NCBI RefSeq assembly: GCF_016616235.1
Contig: NZ_CP067100.1
Span: forward strand, 7,127,001 to 7,191,000
Length of the DNA: 64,000 nucleotides
Reading direction: 5' to 3'
DNA from: Bradyrhizobium diazoefficiens
GTDB lineage: Bacteria; Pseudomonadota; Alphaproteobacteria; Rhizobiales; Xanthobacteraceae
Position numbers and translations under genes: made by a program. The notes under the pieces are model-generated. The model was not told where the DNA came from, made no database searches, and saw only the letters and a list, made by a program, of their open reading frames with translations. Each line of letters opens with the position of its first letter. Position 1 is the stretch's first letter. Positions 11,785 to 20,867 of the stretch are shown piece after piece.

Positions 11785-12663
11785 ATGGAGCTGTTCACCA
11801 ACCAAGTGCTGGCCGGCATTGCCACGGGTGCGATCTACGCCTGTATGGCCCTCGCCGTAGTCATGATCTACCAGGCCATCGACCATCTCAACTTCGCGCA
11901 AGGCGAGATGGCGATGTTCTCGACCTTCATCTCCTGGCAGCTGATGCAGTGGGGCGTACCCTATTGGGCCGCCTTCGTCATCACGCTGGCGTTCTCGTTC
12001 GTCGCTGGCATCGCGATCGAGCGCATCCTGTTCAAGCCGCTGACGAAGGCGCCGGTGCTGACCAATGTCGCCGGTTTCATCGCGCTGTTCGCGATCATCA
12101 ACTCCTCGGCCGGTCTGATCTGGGACTTCACCATCAAGCAGTATCCGACCCCGTTCGGCTCCGCGCCGTTCCTGGGCAGCCAGCTGATCTCGACCCACCA
12201 GGCGGGCATGATCGGCGTCACCGTGCTGCTGCTGCTCGGCCTCTACTTCTTCTTCCAGTACACGAGGATCGGCCTTGCCATGCGTGCCGCCGCGTCGGTG
12301 CCTGAATCGGCCCGTCTCGTCGGCATCAACACGAGCTGGATGATTGCGCTTGGCTGGGGCATGGCGACCGCGATCGGCTCGATCGCCGGCATGCTGATCG
12401 CCCCGGTCGTGTTCCTCGAGCCCAACATGATGGGCGGCGTCCTGATCTACGGCTTTGCCGCCGCGGTGCTCGGCGGACTGACCAGCCCGTTCGGCGCGGT
12501 GGTCGGCGGCTTCCTGGTCGGCATCTTCGAGAACCTCGCCGGCACCTACATTCCCGGTGTCGGCAACGAGCTGAAACTCCCGATCGCGCTCGCGCTGATC
12601 ATCTCCGTCCTGGTCGTCAAACCCGCCGGCCTGTTCGGCCGGCACATCGTCAAGCGAGTTTGA
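11785..12663 (+). CDS. livH: ABC transporter permease LivH
   Basis: This 292-residue hydrophobic protein has about eight predicted membrane segments. It begins with LivH-type sequence NQVLAGIATGAIYACMALA and contains the permease motif RAAASVPESARLVGIN (about 170-185), which couples to the ATPases, followed by YGFAAAVLGGLTSPFGAVVGG. The gene starts 13 bases after livF, with GAGGGAGCC upstream of its ATG, and ends just before livM. It forms the translocation channel with LivM. Confidence 0.9.
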   Translation: MELFTNQVLAGIATGAIYACMALAVVMIYQAIDHLNFAQGEMAMFSTFISWQLMQWGVPYWAAFVITLAFSFVAGIAIERILFKPLTKAPVLTNVAGFIALFAIINSSAGLIWDFTIKQYPTPFGSAPFLGSQLISTHQAGMIGVTVLLLLGLYFFFQYTRIGLAMRAAASVPESARLVGINTSWMIALGWGMATAIGSIAGMLIAPVVFLEPNMMGGVLIYGFAAAVLGGLTSPFGAVVGGFLVGIFENLAGTYIPGVGNELKLPIALALIISVLVVKPAGLFGRHIVKRV

Positions 12664-12665
12664 TC

Positions 12666-13682
12666 ATGAGCGCCGCAGAAGAAGTCGTCACGGAAGCCCC
12701 CGCCATCGAGGCCGTTCCGAAGCGGGCCATGACGCTGGGCACCGGCACCTCGCTGGTGGTGCTGGCTGCGCTGCTGATCGCGCCGGTCTTCGTCAAGAAT
12801 TTCATCATCTTCCAGATGACCATGCTGCTGATCTACGGGCTTGCGGTGCTGGCGCTGAACATCCTGACGGGCGGAAGCGGCCAGTTCTCGCTTGGCCAGA
12901 GCGCATTCTACGCCGTCGGCGCCTACACGACGGCGGTGTTGATGGAGCACTTTAACGTCAACTACGCACTGACCTTGCCGATTGCCGGCGTGGTCTGCTT
13001 CGCCTTCGGGTTCCTGTTCGGTCAGCCGGCACTGCGGCTTTCCGGCGTCTATCTCGCGCTCGCCACCTTCGCGCTCGCGACCGCGATGCCGCAGCTGCTC
13101 AAGCTGAATTTCCTCGAGCACTGGACCGGCGGCGTGCAGGGTCTCGTCGTCACCAAGCCGGACGCGCCGTTCGGCCTGCCGATGTCGCAGGACATGTGGC
13201 TGTACTACTTCACGCTGGTCGTCGTGATCGCGATCTACATCTTCTCGGTGAACCTGCTGCGTTCCCGCTCCGGCCGCGCCTTCATGGCGATCCGCGACAA
13301 CGAGATCGCGGCCTCCGCCATGGGCGTCGACGTCGCGCTGTACAAGACACTGGCGTTCGGCGTCTCCGCGGCGATCACCGGCATTGCCGGCTCGCTCGGC
13401 GCCATCGCGGTGCAGTTCGTCGCGCCCGACAGCTACACCATTACGCTCGCGATCTCGCTGTTCCTCGGCATGGTCGTCGGCGGCGTCGGCTGGCTGCCCG
13501 GCTCGATCGTCGGTGCCGCCTTCATCATCTTCGTGCCGAACATCGCGGAGGGCATCTCCAAGGGCCTCTCCGGCGCAGTGTTCGGCGTGCTCCTGTTCCT
13601 CGTCATCTACCTCGTGCCGCACGGTGCAAGGCAGGTCGCGATCATGGGCCAGCAGCTCGCCGGTAGGCTCAGGAAGAACTGA
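12666..13682 (+). CDS. livM: ABC transporter permease LivM
   Basis: This 338-residue LivM-type permease has about nine membrane segments. It contains the family-typical GGSGQFSLGQSAFYAVGAYTTA stretch (about residues 75-96) and the coupling motif RSRSGRAFMAIRDNEIAASAMGVDV. The ATG at 12666 lies 2 bases after the livH stop. The N-terminal 20 residues are charged and cytoplasmic. It completes the transporter core, and the substrate-binding genes follow directly. Confidence 0.9.
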   Translation: MSAAEEVVTEAPAIEAVPKRAMTLGTGTSLVVLAALLIAPVFVKNFIIFQMTMLLIYGLAVLALNILTGGSGQFSLGQSAFYAVGAYTTAVLMEHFNVNYALTLPIAGVVCFAFGFLFGQPALRLSGVYLALATFALATAMPQLLKLNFLEHWTGGVQGLVVTKPDAPFGLPMSQDMWLYYFTLVVVIAIYIFSVNLLRSRSGRAFMAIRDNEIAASAMGVDVALYKTLAFGVSAAITGIAGSLGAIAVQFVAPDSYTITLAISLFLGMVVGGVGWLPGSIVGAAFIIFVPNIAEGISKGLSGAVFGVLLFLVIYLVPHGARQVAIMGQQLAGRLRKN

Positions 13683-13712
13683 AAACCCGTTCGTTAAACC
13701 AAGGAGACCGAA

Positions 13713-14948
13713 TTGCTTTTTGAAAGAACACTGCGAACCGCCGCGCTGGTCACGGCAACGGCGGTCATCACTCTCACCTCAGGCGCTGCACTCGCCCAAA
13801 AGAAATACGACACCGGCGCGTCCGATACCGAGATCAAGATCGGCAACATCATGCCGTATAGCGGTCCGGCGTCGGCCTACGGCATCATCGGCAAGACCGA
13901 AGAAGCCTATTTCAAGATGATCAACGACAAGGGCGGCATCAACGGCCGCAAGATCAACTTCGTCACCTATGACGACGGCTATTCGCCGCCCAAGGCCGTC
14001 GAGCAGGTCCGCAAGCTGGTCGAGAGCGACGAGGTGCTGGCCGTGTTCAATCCACTCGGCACGCCCTCGAACAGCGCGATCCAGAAATACCTCAACGCCA
14101 AGAAGATCCCGCAGCTGTTCGTCGCGACCGGGGCCACCAAGTGGAATGACCCGAAGAACTTCCCCTGGACCATGGGCTGGCAACCCTCCTACCAGAGCGA
14201 AGCGCAGATCTACGCGAAATGGCTGATGAAGGAGAAGCCGAACGCCAAGATCGCGATCCTCTACCAGAACGACGATTTCGGCAAAGACTACCTCAAGGGC
14301 ACCAAGGACGGTCTGGGCGCCAAGGCTTCTTCCATGATCATCATGGAGGAGAGCTATGAGGTGTCCGAGCCGTCGATCGACGGCCACATCGTCAAGATCA
14401 AGGCCGCCAATCCCGACGTGCTGCTGATCTATGCGACGCCGAAATTCGCCGCTCAGACCATCAAGAAGACCGCCGAGCTCAGCTGGAAGCCGCTCCAGAT
14501 CCTCACCAACGTCTCGATCTCGGTCGGCAGCGTCATGAAGCCGGCCGGCTTCGAAGCCTCCCAGGACGTGCTATCGGCGGCCTATGCCAAGGACTCCACC
14601 GATCCGCAGTGGGCCAACGACCCCGGGATGAAGAAGTGGAACGAGTTCGTCGACAAGTACATGCCGGGCGCCGACAAGTCCGACACCAGCATGGTCTACG
14701 GCTATGGCGCGGCGTCGACCTTGGCCAAGGTTCTGGAGATGTGCGGTGACGATCTCACCCGCGCCAACCTCATGAAGCAGGCGGCCTCGCTGAAGGACTT
14801 TGCACCGGACACGCTGCTGCCCGGCGTCAAGATCAACACCAGCGCCACCGACTTCGCCCCGATTTCGCAGCTTCAGATGCAGCGCTTCAAGGGCGAGAAA
14901 TGGGAACTCTTCGGCGAGATCATCAGCGGCGACGTCGCCACCGAGTGA
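13713..14948 (+). CDS. ABC transporter substrate-binding protein, paralogue 1
   Basis: This 411-residue periplasmic type-1 binding protein (Peripla_BP_6/LivJ-like) has a signal peptide of about 29 residues ending SGAALA before QKKYDTGASDTEIKIG. The start is TTG, supported by AAGGAG 6 bases upstream and by the signal peptide beginning immediately after. It is the first of four tandem paralogues sharing the GNIMPYSGPASAYG opening, TKWNDPKNFPWTMGW and the GDDLTRANLMKQAASLKDF segment. It follows livM by 30 bases and ends at a strong terminator, so it is probably the binding protein cotranscribed with the permease genes. The ligand is unknown. Confidence 0.9.
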   Translation: MLFERTLRTAALVTATAVITLTSGAALAQKKYDTGASDTEIKIGNIMPYSGPASAYGIIGKTEEAYFKMINDKGGINGRKINFVTYDDGYSPPKAVEQVRKLVESDEVLAVFNPLGTPSNSAIQKYLNAKKIPQLFVATGATKWNDPKNFPWTMGWQPSYQSEAQIYAKWLMKEKPNAKIAILYQNDDFGKDYLKGTKDGLGAKASSMIIMEESYEVSEPSIDGHIVKIKAANPDVLLIYATPKFAAQTIKKTAELSWKPLQILTNVSISVGSVMKPAGFEASQDVLSAAYAKDSTDPQWANDPGMKKWNEFVDKYMPGADKSDTSMVYGYGAASTLAKVLEMCGDDLTRANLMKQAASLKDFAPDTLLPGVKINTSATDFAPISQLQMQRFKGEKWELFGEIISGDVATE

Positions 14949-14976
14949 TACGCTGAGCAATCGTCCAAAACACGAA

Positions 14977-15006
14977 AGCCCCCGCGGACAACCGCGGGGG
15001 CTTTTT
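14977..15006 (+). terminator. Rho-independent terminator after paralogue 1
   Basis: An 11-bp perfect stem (AGCCCCCGCGG / CCGCGGGGGCT) with a 4-base loop is followed by TTTTT. It lies 28 bases after the stop codon and separates the liv operon from paralogue 2. Confidence 0.92.
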
Positions 15007-15066
15007 GTTGACGCCGGGCGTTAATCTTGTTCAATGCAGCCGATCCAGCCCCGGGGTAGGAGACCA

Positions 15067-16293
15067 ATGACTGCCGTTCGTTTTCAGGTTGCGGCCTTCT
15101 TCGCCGCATTCGCATTGTGCATTGCGATGACCGGCCCCGTGCTGGCGCAAAAGAAATACGACACCGGCGCCTCCGACACCGAGATCAGAATAGGCAACAT
15201 CATGCCCTATAGCGGGCCGGCCTCCGCCTATGCCGCGATCGGCAAGGCCGAGGAAGCCTATTTCAACAAGGTCAATGCCGAGGGCGGCATCAACGGCCGC
15301 AGGATCAAGTTCATCTCCTATGACGACGCCTACTCCCCGCCCAAGACGGTGGAGCAAGCGCGCAAGCTGGTCGAAAGCGACGGGGTGCTGCTGATCTTCG
15401 GCTCGCTCGGCACCTCCACCAACGGCGCGATCCGCAAATACATGAACGAGAAGAAGGTGCCGCAATTGTTCGTGGCGAGCGGCGCCTCGAAGTGGAACGA
15501 TCCGAAGCAATATCCGTGGACCATGGGCTGGCAGCCGAGCTACGCCAGCGAGGCGAAGATCTACGCCAAGTACATCATGAAGGAGAAGCCGGACGCGAAG
15601 ATCGGCGTGCTCTATCAGAACGACGATTTCGGCAAGGACTATCTAAAGGGTCTGAAGGACGGCCTCGGCGCGAAGGCGTCGATGATCGTGCTGGAGGACG
15701 GCTACGACACGTCCGAGCCCGCGGTCGACGAGCACGTCGTGAAGCTGAAGGCTTCGGGCGCCGACGTCTTCATCAGCATCACCACGCCGAAATTTGCCGC
15801 GCAGGCGATCAAGAAGGCGGCCGAGATCAACTGGCATCCGATGCACATCATCTCCAACGTCTCGGCCTCGGTCGGCGGCGTGCTCGAGCCGGCGGGGCTC
15901 GAAATCTCGCAAGGCATCCTGTCGGCCACCTACACCAAGGACAGCTCCGACCCGCAGTGGAACGCCGATGACGGCATGAAGAAATTCTATAATTTTCTCG
16001 CGCAATACGATCCCAAGGCCAACAAGCTCGATGCCGGCGTGGTGTTCGGCTACGCCGCGGCGCAGACGATGGTGAAGGTGCTGCAGATGTGCGGCGACGA
16101 TCTCACCCGCGAGAACGTCATGAAGCAGGCGGCCTCCCTGAAGGATTTCGAGCCGGACACGCTCTTGCCCGGGATCAAGATCAACACCGCTCCGGACAAT
16201 TTCGCCCCGATCGAACAGCTCCAGATGATGCGCTTCAAGGGCAAGAAGTGGGAGCTGTTCGGCGACATCATCTCGAGCGACTCCGGCCACTGA
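15067..16293 (+). CDS. ABC transporter substrate-binding protein, paralogue 2
   Basis: This 408-residue periplasmic binding protein has a signal peptide (about 26 residues, ending GPVLA) before QKKYDTGASDTEIRIG. The ATG at 15067 has GTAGGAGA just upstream; an in-frame ATG at 15034 has none and would spoil the signal peptide. It is the most divergent-looking of the four in the ligand-cleft region (for example SLGTSTNGAIRKYMNEKKVPQLFVASGASK in place of SLGTPPNSAI...ATGATK, described in segments). Upstream it has its own 60-base leader after the terminator, so separate expression is likely. Confidence 0.9.
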   Translation: MTAVRFQVAAFFAAFALCIAMTGPVLAQKKYDTGASDTEIRIGNIMPYSGPASAYAAIGKAEEAYFNKVNAEGGINGRRIKFISYDDAYSPPKTVEQARKLVESDGVLLIFGSLGTSTNGAIRKYMNEKKVPQLFVASGASKWNDPKQYPWTMGWQPSYASEAKIYAKYIMKEKPDAKIGVLYQNDDFGKDYLKGLKDGLGAKASMIVLEDGYDTSEPAVDEHVVKLKASGADVFISITTPKFAAQAIKKAAEINWHPMHIISNVSASVGGVLEPAGLEISQGILSATYTKDSSDPQWNADDGMKKFYNFLAQYDPKANKLDAGVVFGYAAAQTMVKVLQMCGDDLTRENVMKQAASLKDFEPDTLLPGIKINTAPDNFAPIEQLQMMRFKGKKWELFGDIISSDSGH

Positions 16294-16546
16294 GGCCGCG
16301 CAACTCAAAATAATTCTGCGCGTCGACGTTCAACTCAAGCGCATCTTGCTCCAAACCCGGAGCGAAGCCTCTCCGGCTGGATATTCCGCATCGCTGCAAT
16401 AAAATCGCGCCCTGCGACTGCTCCGGAGCGAGCGTTTTTGTTTGCTGGCAGCCCGCGAAGGGTATTGAATACGGGGCGGAGCGGCGTAAACGACCGCCCC
16501 CAATTAAAAACAATCGACACATTCAACCGGCTCTAGGGAGATCACG
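16294..16546. other. Leader region before paralogue 3
   Basis: A 253-base non-coding gap without a convincing terminator for paralogue 2. It contains a weak GGGCGG...CCGCCC hairpin (16474-16501) followed by an A-rich AATTAAAAACAATCG segment just ahead of the paralogue 3 ribosome-binding site. This probably holds the paralogue 3 promoter; no specific box can be assigned. Confidence 0.4.
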
Positions 16547-17776
16547 ATGCCCGCCATCGACATGCGATTGGGGGCCTTCTCTGCCGCCCTCGTTGTGGCT
16601 GTTACCCTATCCACGGCAGCAACCGCACAGAAGCAATACGACACCGGCGCGTCCGATACCGAAATCAAGATCGGCAACATCATGCCCTACAGCGGTCCTG
16701 CGTCCGCTTACGGCGTGATCGGCAAGACAGAGGAAGCCTATTTCCGCAAGATCAATGCGGAAGGCGGCATCAACGGCCGCAAGATCAACTTCATCTCCTA
16801 TGATGACGCCTACTCGCCACCGAAGACGGTCGAGCAGGCCCGCAAACTCGTCGAGAGCGACGAAGTGCTGCTGATCTTCAACTCGCTTGGCACGCCGCCG
16901 AACTCCGCGATTCAGAAATACATGAACTCGAAGAAGGTGCCGCAGCTGTTCGTCGCTACCGGCGCCACCAAGTGGAACGACCCGCAAAACTTCCCCTGGA
17001 CGATGGGCTGGCAACCCAACTACCAGAGTGAATCGCAGATCTACGCCAAATACATGCTGAAGAACCATCCGGATGCGAAGATCGCCGTGCTCTATCAGAA
17101 CGACGACTACGGCAAGGACTATCTCAAGGGCTTCAAGGATGGACTTGGCGCCAAGGGCGCCTCGATGATCGTGATCGAGGAAAGCTATGAAGTTTCCGAA
17201 CCGACGATCGATTCCCACATCGTCAAGATGAAGTCGACCGGCGCCGACGTGTTCTTCAACATCACCACGCCGAAATTTGCGGCCCAGGCGATCAAGAAGA
17301 ACGCCGAGATCGGATGGAAGCCGCTGCATTTCCTCAACAACGTGTCGGCATCGATCGGCAGCGTGATCAAGCCGGCAGGTTTCGAGAACGCGCAGGGCAT
17401 CATCTCGTCCCAATATTTCAAGGACCCTACCGATCCGCAATGGAAGAACGACGCGAGCATGAAGGCCTGGAACGAATTTCTGGACAAATACTATCCCGAG
17501 GCGAACCGGGCCGATGCCTCGGTCATGTACGCCTACATCGTCTCGCAGGGGCTGGTGCACGTGTTGAAGGCTTGCGGCGACGATCTCACCCGCGCGAACG
17601 TCATGAAGCAGGCCGCGAGCTTGAGGGATTTCGAACCCGGCGGACTGCTTCCGGGAGTCAAGGTTAACACCAGTCCAACCGACTTCGCGCCCCTCTCGCA
17701 GTTGCAGCTGGAACGGTTCAAGGGCGAGACTTGGGAACTGTTCGGCGACGTCATCAGCGGCGATGTCGGCGGGTGA
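16547..17776 (+). CDS. ABC transporter substrate-binding protein, paralogue 3
   Basis: This 409-residue periplasmic binding protein has a signal peptide of about 26 residues ending STAATA before QKQYDTGASDTEIKIG. AGGGAGATC sits 4-10 bases before the ATG. It is close to paralogue 4 throughout (for example FLNNVSASIGSVIKPAGFENAQ) and further from paralogues 1 and 2. It is preceded by a 250-base gap and followed by a terminator, which makes it a monocistronic unit. Confidence 0.9.
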   Translation: MPAIDMRLGAFSAALVVAVTLSTAATAQKQYDTGASDTEIKIGNIMPYSGPASAYGVIGKTEEAYFRKINAEGGINGRKINFISYDDAYSPPKTVEQARKLVESDEVLLIFNSLGTPPNSAIQKYMNSKKVPQLFVATGATKWNDPQNFPWTMGWQPNYQSESQIYAKYMLKNHPDAKIAVLYQNDDYGKDYLKGFKDGLGAKGASMIVIEESYEVSEPTIDSHIVKMKSTGADVFFNITTPKFAAQAIKKNAEIGWKPLHFLNNVSASIGSVIKPAGFENAQGIISSQYFKDPTDPQWKNDASMKAWNEFLDKYYPEANRADASVMYAYIVSQGLVHVLKACGDDLTRANVMKQAASLRDFEPGGLLPGVKVNTSPTDFAPLSQLQLERFKGETWELFGDVISGDVGG

Positions 17777-17811
17777 AGGCCGTCCGTCCCCCAAATGACT
17801 ACTAAAGAAGC

Positions 17812-17841
17812 AGCCCCTGCGACGCCGTCGCAGGGGCTTTC
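17812..17841 (+). terminator. Rho-independent terminator after paralogue 3
   Basis: A 12-bp stem AGCCCCTGCGAC / GTCGCAGGGGCT with a 3-base loop is followed by a short T-rich tail (TTCTGTT), 35 bases after the stop codon. Confidence 0.88.
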
Positions 17842-17946
17842 TGTTGAAGACGTCATGCAAATCGTATTGAATTGCGGTCGCGTCGCCAAGAACAAGCAAG
17901 ACAAGAAAAGGACACGCAGACACACCAAGAAAATAGGGAGATAGGA

Positions 17947-19176
17947 ATGCCCGCTGTCACCGGCAAACTTGCGGCCGCGTCACTGGCGCTCGCGCTCATT
18001 GCGGCCTCGGCCTCCACTGCATCGGCCCAGAAGAAATACGATACCGGCGCGACCGATACCGAGATCAAGATCGGCAACATCATGCCCTACAGCGGACCGG
18101 CTTCCGCCTACGGCATCATCGGGCGGACCGAGGCCGCCTATTTCAAGAAGATCAACGACGAGGGCGGCATCAACGGCCGCAAGATCAACTTCATCAGCTA
18201 TGACGATGCCTATTCGCCGCCGAAGACGGTGGAGCAGGCGCGCAAGCTGGTCGAGAGCGACGAGGTGCTGTTCATCTTCAATTCGCTCGGCACGCCGCCG
18301 AACTCGGCGATCCACAAATACATGAACTCGAAGAAGGTGCCGCAGCTGTTCGTCGCCACCGGTGCCACCAAGTGGAATGATCCGCAGAACTTCCCCTGGA
18401 CCATGGGCTGGCAGCCCAACTACCAGAGCGAGACGCAGATCTACGCGAAGTGGCTGCTCAAGAACAAGCCGGATGCCAAGATCGCGGTGCTCTACCAGAA
18501 CGACGATTACGGCAAGGACTACCTCAAGGGTCTGAAGGACGGGCTCGGCTCGAAAGCCGCCTCGATGATCGTGATGGAGGAAAGCTACGAGACTTCCGAG
18601 CCGACCATCGACAACCACATCGTCAAGCTGAAGTCGACCGGCGCCGACGTGTTCATGAACATCACGACGCCGAAATTCGCCGCGCAGGCGATCAAGAAGA
18701 ACGCCGAGATCGGCTGGAAGCCGCTGCACTTCCTCAACAACGTCTCGGCCTCGGTCGGCAGCGTGATGAAGCCCGCGGGTTTCGAGAACGGCCAGGACAT
18801 CATCTCGGCCGATTATCTGAAGGACGTCTCGGATCCGGAATGGAAGGACGACCCCGGCATGAAGGAATTCCTCGCCTTCATGACCAAGTACTTTCCGGAA
18901 GGCGACAAGCTCGACAAGGGCACCATCGTCGGCTTCGCCGTCGCGCAGACACTGGTCCAGGTGCTGAAGCAATGCGGCGACGATCTCACCCGCGCGAACA
19001 TCATGAAGCAGGCCGCCAACCTCAAGAACTTCCGCACCGAGGCGCTGCTGCCGGGCATCCAGATCAACACCTCCCCGACCGACTTCGCGCCGATCAGCCA
19101 GCTCCAGCTCGAACGGTTCAAGGGCGAGCGCTGGGAACTGTTCGGCGATGTGATCAGCGCCGATGTGGGCGGCTGA
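17947..19176 (+). CDS. ABC transporter substrate-binding protein, paralogue 4
   Basis: This 409-residue periplasmic binding protein has a signal peptide of about 27 residues ending STASA before QKKYDTGATDTEIKIG. The ATG at 17947 is preceded by AGGGAGATAGGA; a longer in-frame reading upstream would add a charged tail and is rejected. It closely resembles paralogue 3. Sequence around the ligand cleft (FNSLGTPPNSAIHKYMNSKK) is nearly the same as in paralogue 3, so the two may bind related ligands. It lies between two terminators and is therefore its own transcript. Confidence 0.9.
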   Translation: MPAVTGKLAAASLALALIAASASTASAQKKYDTGATDTEIKIGNIMPYSGPASAYGIIGRTEAAYFKKINDEGGINGRKINFISYDDAYSPPKTVEQARKLVESDEVLFIFNSLGTPPNSAIHKYMNSKKVPQLFVATGATKWNDPQNFPWTMGWQPNYQSETQIYAKWLLKNKPDAKIAVLYQNDDYGKDYLKGLKDGLGSKAASMIVMEESYETSEPTIDNHIVKLKSTGADVFMNITTPKFAAQAIKKNAEIGWKPLHFLNNVSASVGSVMKPAGFENGQDIISADYLKDVSDPEWKDDPGMKEFLAFMTKYFPEGDKLDKGTIVGFAVAQTLVQVLKQCGDDLTRANIMKQAANLKNFRTEALLPGIQINTSPTDFAPISQLQLERFKGERWELFGDVISADVGG

Positions 19177-19200
19177 TCTCTCCGCCTTGCGACGACAGCG

Positions 19201-19230
19201 AGCCCCCTGCGAGAACATCGCAGGGGGCTT
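19201..19230 (+). terminator. Rho-independent terminator after paralogue 4
   Basis: A 12-bp stem AGCCCCCTGCGA / TCGCAGGGGGCT has a 5-base loop. It is followed by TT and a weak T-run. It closes the binding-protein array. Confidence 0.8.
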
Positions 19231-19366
19231 GCTGCTATTCGATTATGGTTACGCGATTGCACAATCGAATGATGGTAAAGCCTGCTTACGCTTTCGCGCC
19301 CGATGCGGTAGGCAGGTGACCGGCGACCTCGTCGCCATAGCTTCAGTCCGCCTAGGGCATTTCGAC

Positions 19367-20650
19367 ATGACCGACCGACGCCCCCTGCTCCGCGCGCTCT
19401 ACGATGCCGCCGTTGCCGCCGCCCATCCGAGCACGATTCTGGCGCCGCATTTGCGCCCGGCGCCGAAGGGGCGCGTGATCTGCCTTGCCGCCGGCAAGGG
19501 CGCCGGCGCGATGGCCGCCGCCGCGGAGCGGCATTATCTCGACACTTTGGGGCTCGCGCCGGAGCGCCTCGTGGGCATCGCCACCACCCGCCACGGCTAT
19601 GGCGTGCCGACGCGGCGCATCCGTGTGGTCGAGGCCGGCCATCCCGTGCCTGATGAAGCCGGTCTGAAGGGCGCCGCGGACACGCTCGCGCTCGCAGGCG
19701 AAGCCGGCCCCGACGATCTCCTGTTGGTGCTGCTCACGGGCGGCGGTTCGGCGAACTGGATTGCGCCTAGCGACGGCATCAGCTTTGCGCAGAAGCAGGC
19801 GGTCAACAAGGCGCTCTTGCGCTCCGGCGCGCCGATCGGCGAGATGAACACGGTCAGGAAGCATCTGTCGCGGATCAAGGGCGGCCGTCTGGCGCGCGCC
19901 GGCAGGAACGCCGCCGAGATCGTGACGCTCGCGATCTCCGACGTGCCGCATGACGATCCCTCCGCGATCGCCTCCGGCCCCACCGTGCCCGATCCGACCA
20001 CGCTAGCGGACGCGCGCGCGATCGTGGCGAAATACAACCTCGCCATCGACGATGCCGTGCGCCGCGCGCTCGACGATCCCGCCAATGAAAGCTGCAAACC
20101 CGGCGATGCCGCCTTCGCCCGTGCCTCGTTCGAATTGATCGCGCGTCCCAAACAGTCGCTCGACGCCGCGGTCAAGCTCGCTCGCGAGGCCGGCTACGAG
20201 ACCATCGATCTCGGCGCCGATCTCGAGGGCGAAGCCCGCGAGGTCGCGGCCGATCACGCCAGGCTGGCGCTTGCGGCCCGCGCGCAAGGCAGGCGCGTTG
20301 CGATCCTCTCCGGCGGCGAGCTCACGGTGACCGTCCGCGGCCAGGGGCGCGGCGGTCCCAACCAGGAATACGCACTGGCGCTGGCGTCTCTGTTGAAGGA
20401 CACGCCGAACATTTCGGCGCTCGCGGGCGACACCGACGGCGCCGATGGCGGCGCCGGCCATCCCACCGACCCCGCCGGCGCGCTGATCGACGCGGCGACG
20501 TTCGCGAAGATGAAGGCGCAGGGGCTGCAGCCGCAGGCCTATCTGGACAACAACGACGCGACCACGTTCTTCGAGGCGACCGGGGATCTGCTACAGCCCG
20601 GCCCGACGCTGACCAACGTCAACGACATCAGGGTGATTCTCGTCGATTGA
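19367..20650 (+). CDS. Glycerate 2-kinase (MOFRL family, GckA/TtuD type)
   Basis: This 427-residue protein of the MOFRL/DUF4147 family phosphorylates D-glycerate to 2-phosphoglycerate, feeding serine-cycle, tartrate or photorespiration-type intermediates into glycolysis. Older annotations call it hydroxypyruvate reductase. Family signatures are AAGKGAGAMA (about 43-52), LLTGGGSANW (about 121-130), NTVRKHLSRIKGGRLA (about 162-177), SDVPHDDPSAIASGPT and the C-terminal GDTDGADGGAGHPTDPAGA segment. The ATG at 19367 starts the conserved MTDRRPLLRALYDAA helix; an upstream in-frame reading crosses the preceding terminator and is rejected. The gene stands alone, with no glyoxylate or tartrate genes beside it. 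Confidence 0.88.
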   Translation: MTDRRPLLRALYDAAVAAAHPSTILAPHLRPAPKGRVICLAAGKGAGAMAAAAERHYLDTLGLAPERLVGIATTRHGYGVPTRRIRVVEAGHPVPDEAGLKGAADTLALAGEAGPDDLLLVLLTGGGSANWIAPSDGISFAQKQAVNKALLRSGAPIGEMNTVRKHLSRIKGGRLARAGRNAAEIVTLAISDVPHDDPSAIASGPTVPDPTTLADARAIVAKYNLAIDDAVRRALDDPANESCKPGDAAFARASFELIARPKQSLDAAVKLAREAGYETIDLGADLEGEAREVAADHARLALAARAQGRRVAILSGGELTVTVRGQGRGGPNQEYALALASLLKDTPNISALAGDTDGADGGAGHPTDPAGALIDAATFAKMKAQGLQPQAYLDNNDATTFFEATGDLLQPGPTLTNVNDIRVILVD

Positions 20651-20867
20651 CCTGGCGCATCGCGGCAGCGCCACTGGCTCGCTGACGGCTTCCCGCGCGA
20701 GCATGGTTAACGATGTCTGAGCCGGCGCCCGCCATTCCCGTGGCCGGCGGCGCCGCCCTTAACCTCGCGTTCGCCGCAGTTTCAGGAACATGCCCTGGAA
20801 CCAGGCAAATTATTGGGCTCATTCACCACCGCCTGTTCTAATCCGCGCTGGTTCGGGGACAGCGCGC

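Noticed and set aside
16474..16501. Hairpin GGGCGG...CCGCCC as a terminator of binding-protein paralogue 2.
   Set aside because: Stem is short, loop is long (about 16 bases) and no T-run follows on the plus strand; only A-rich sequence comes after.
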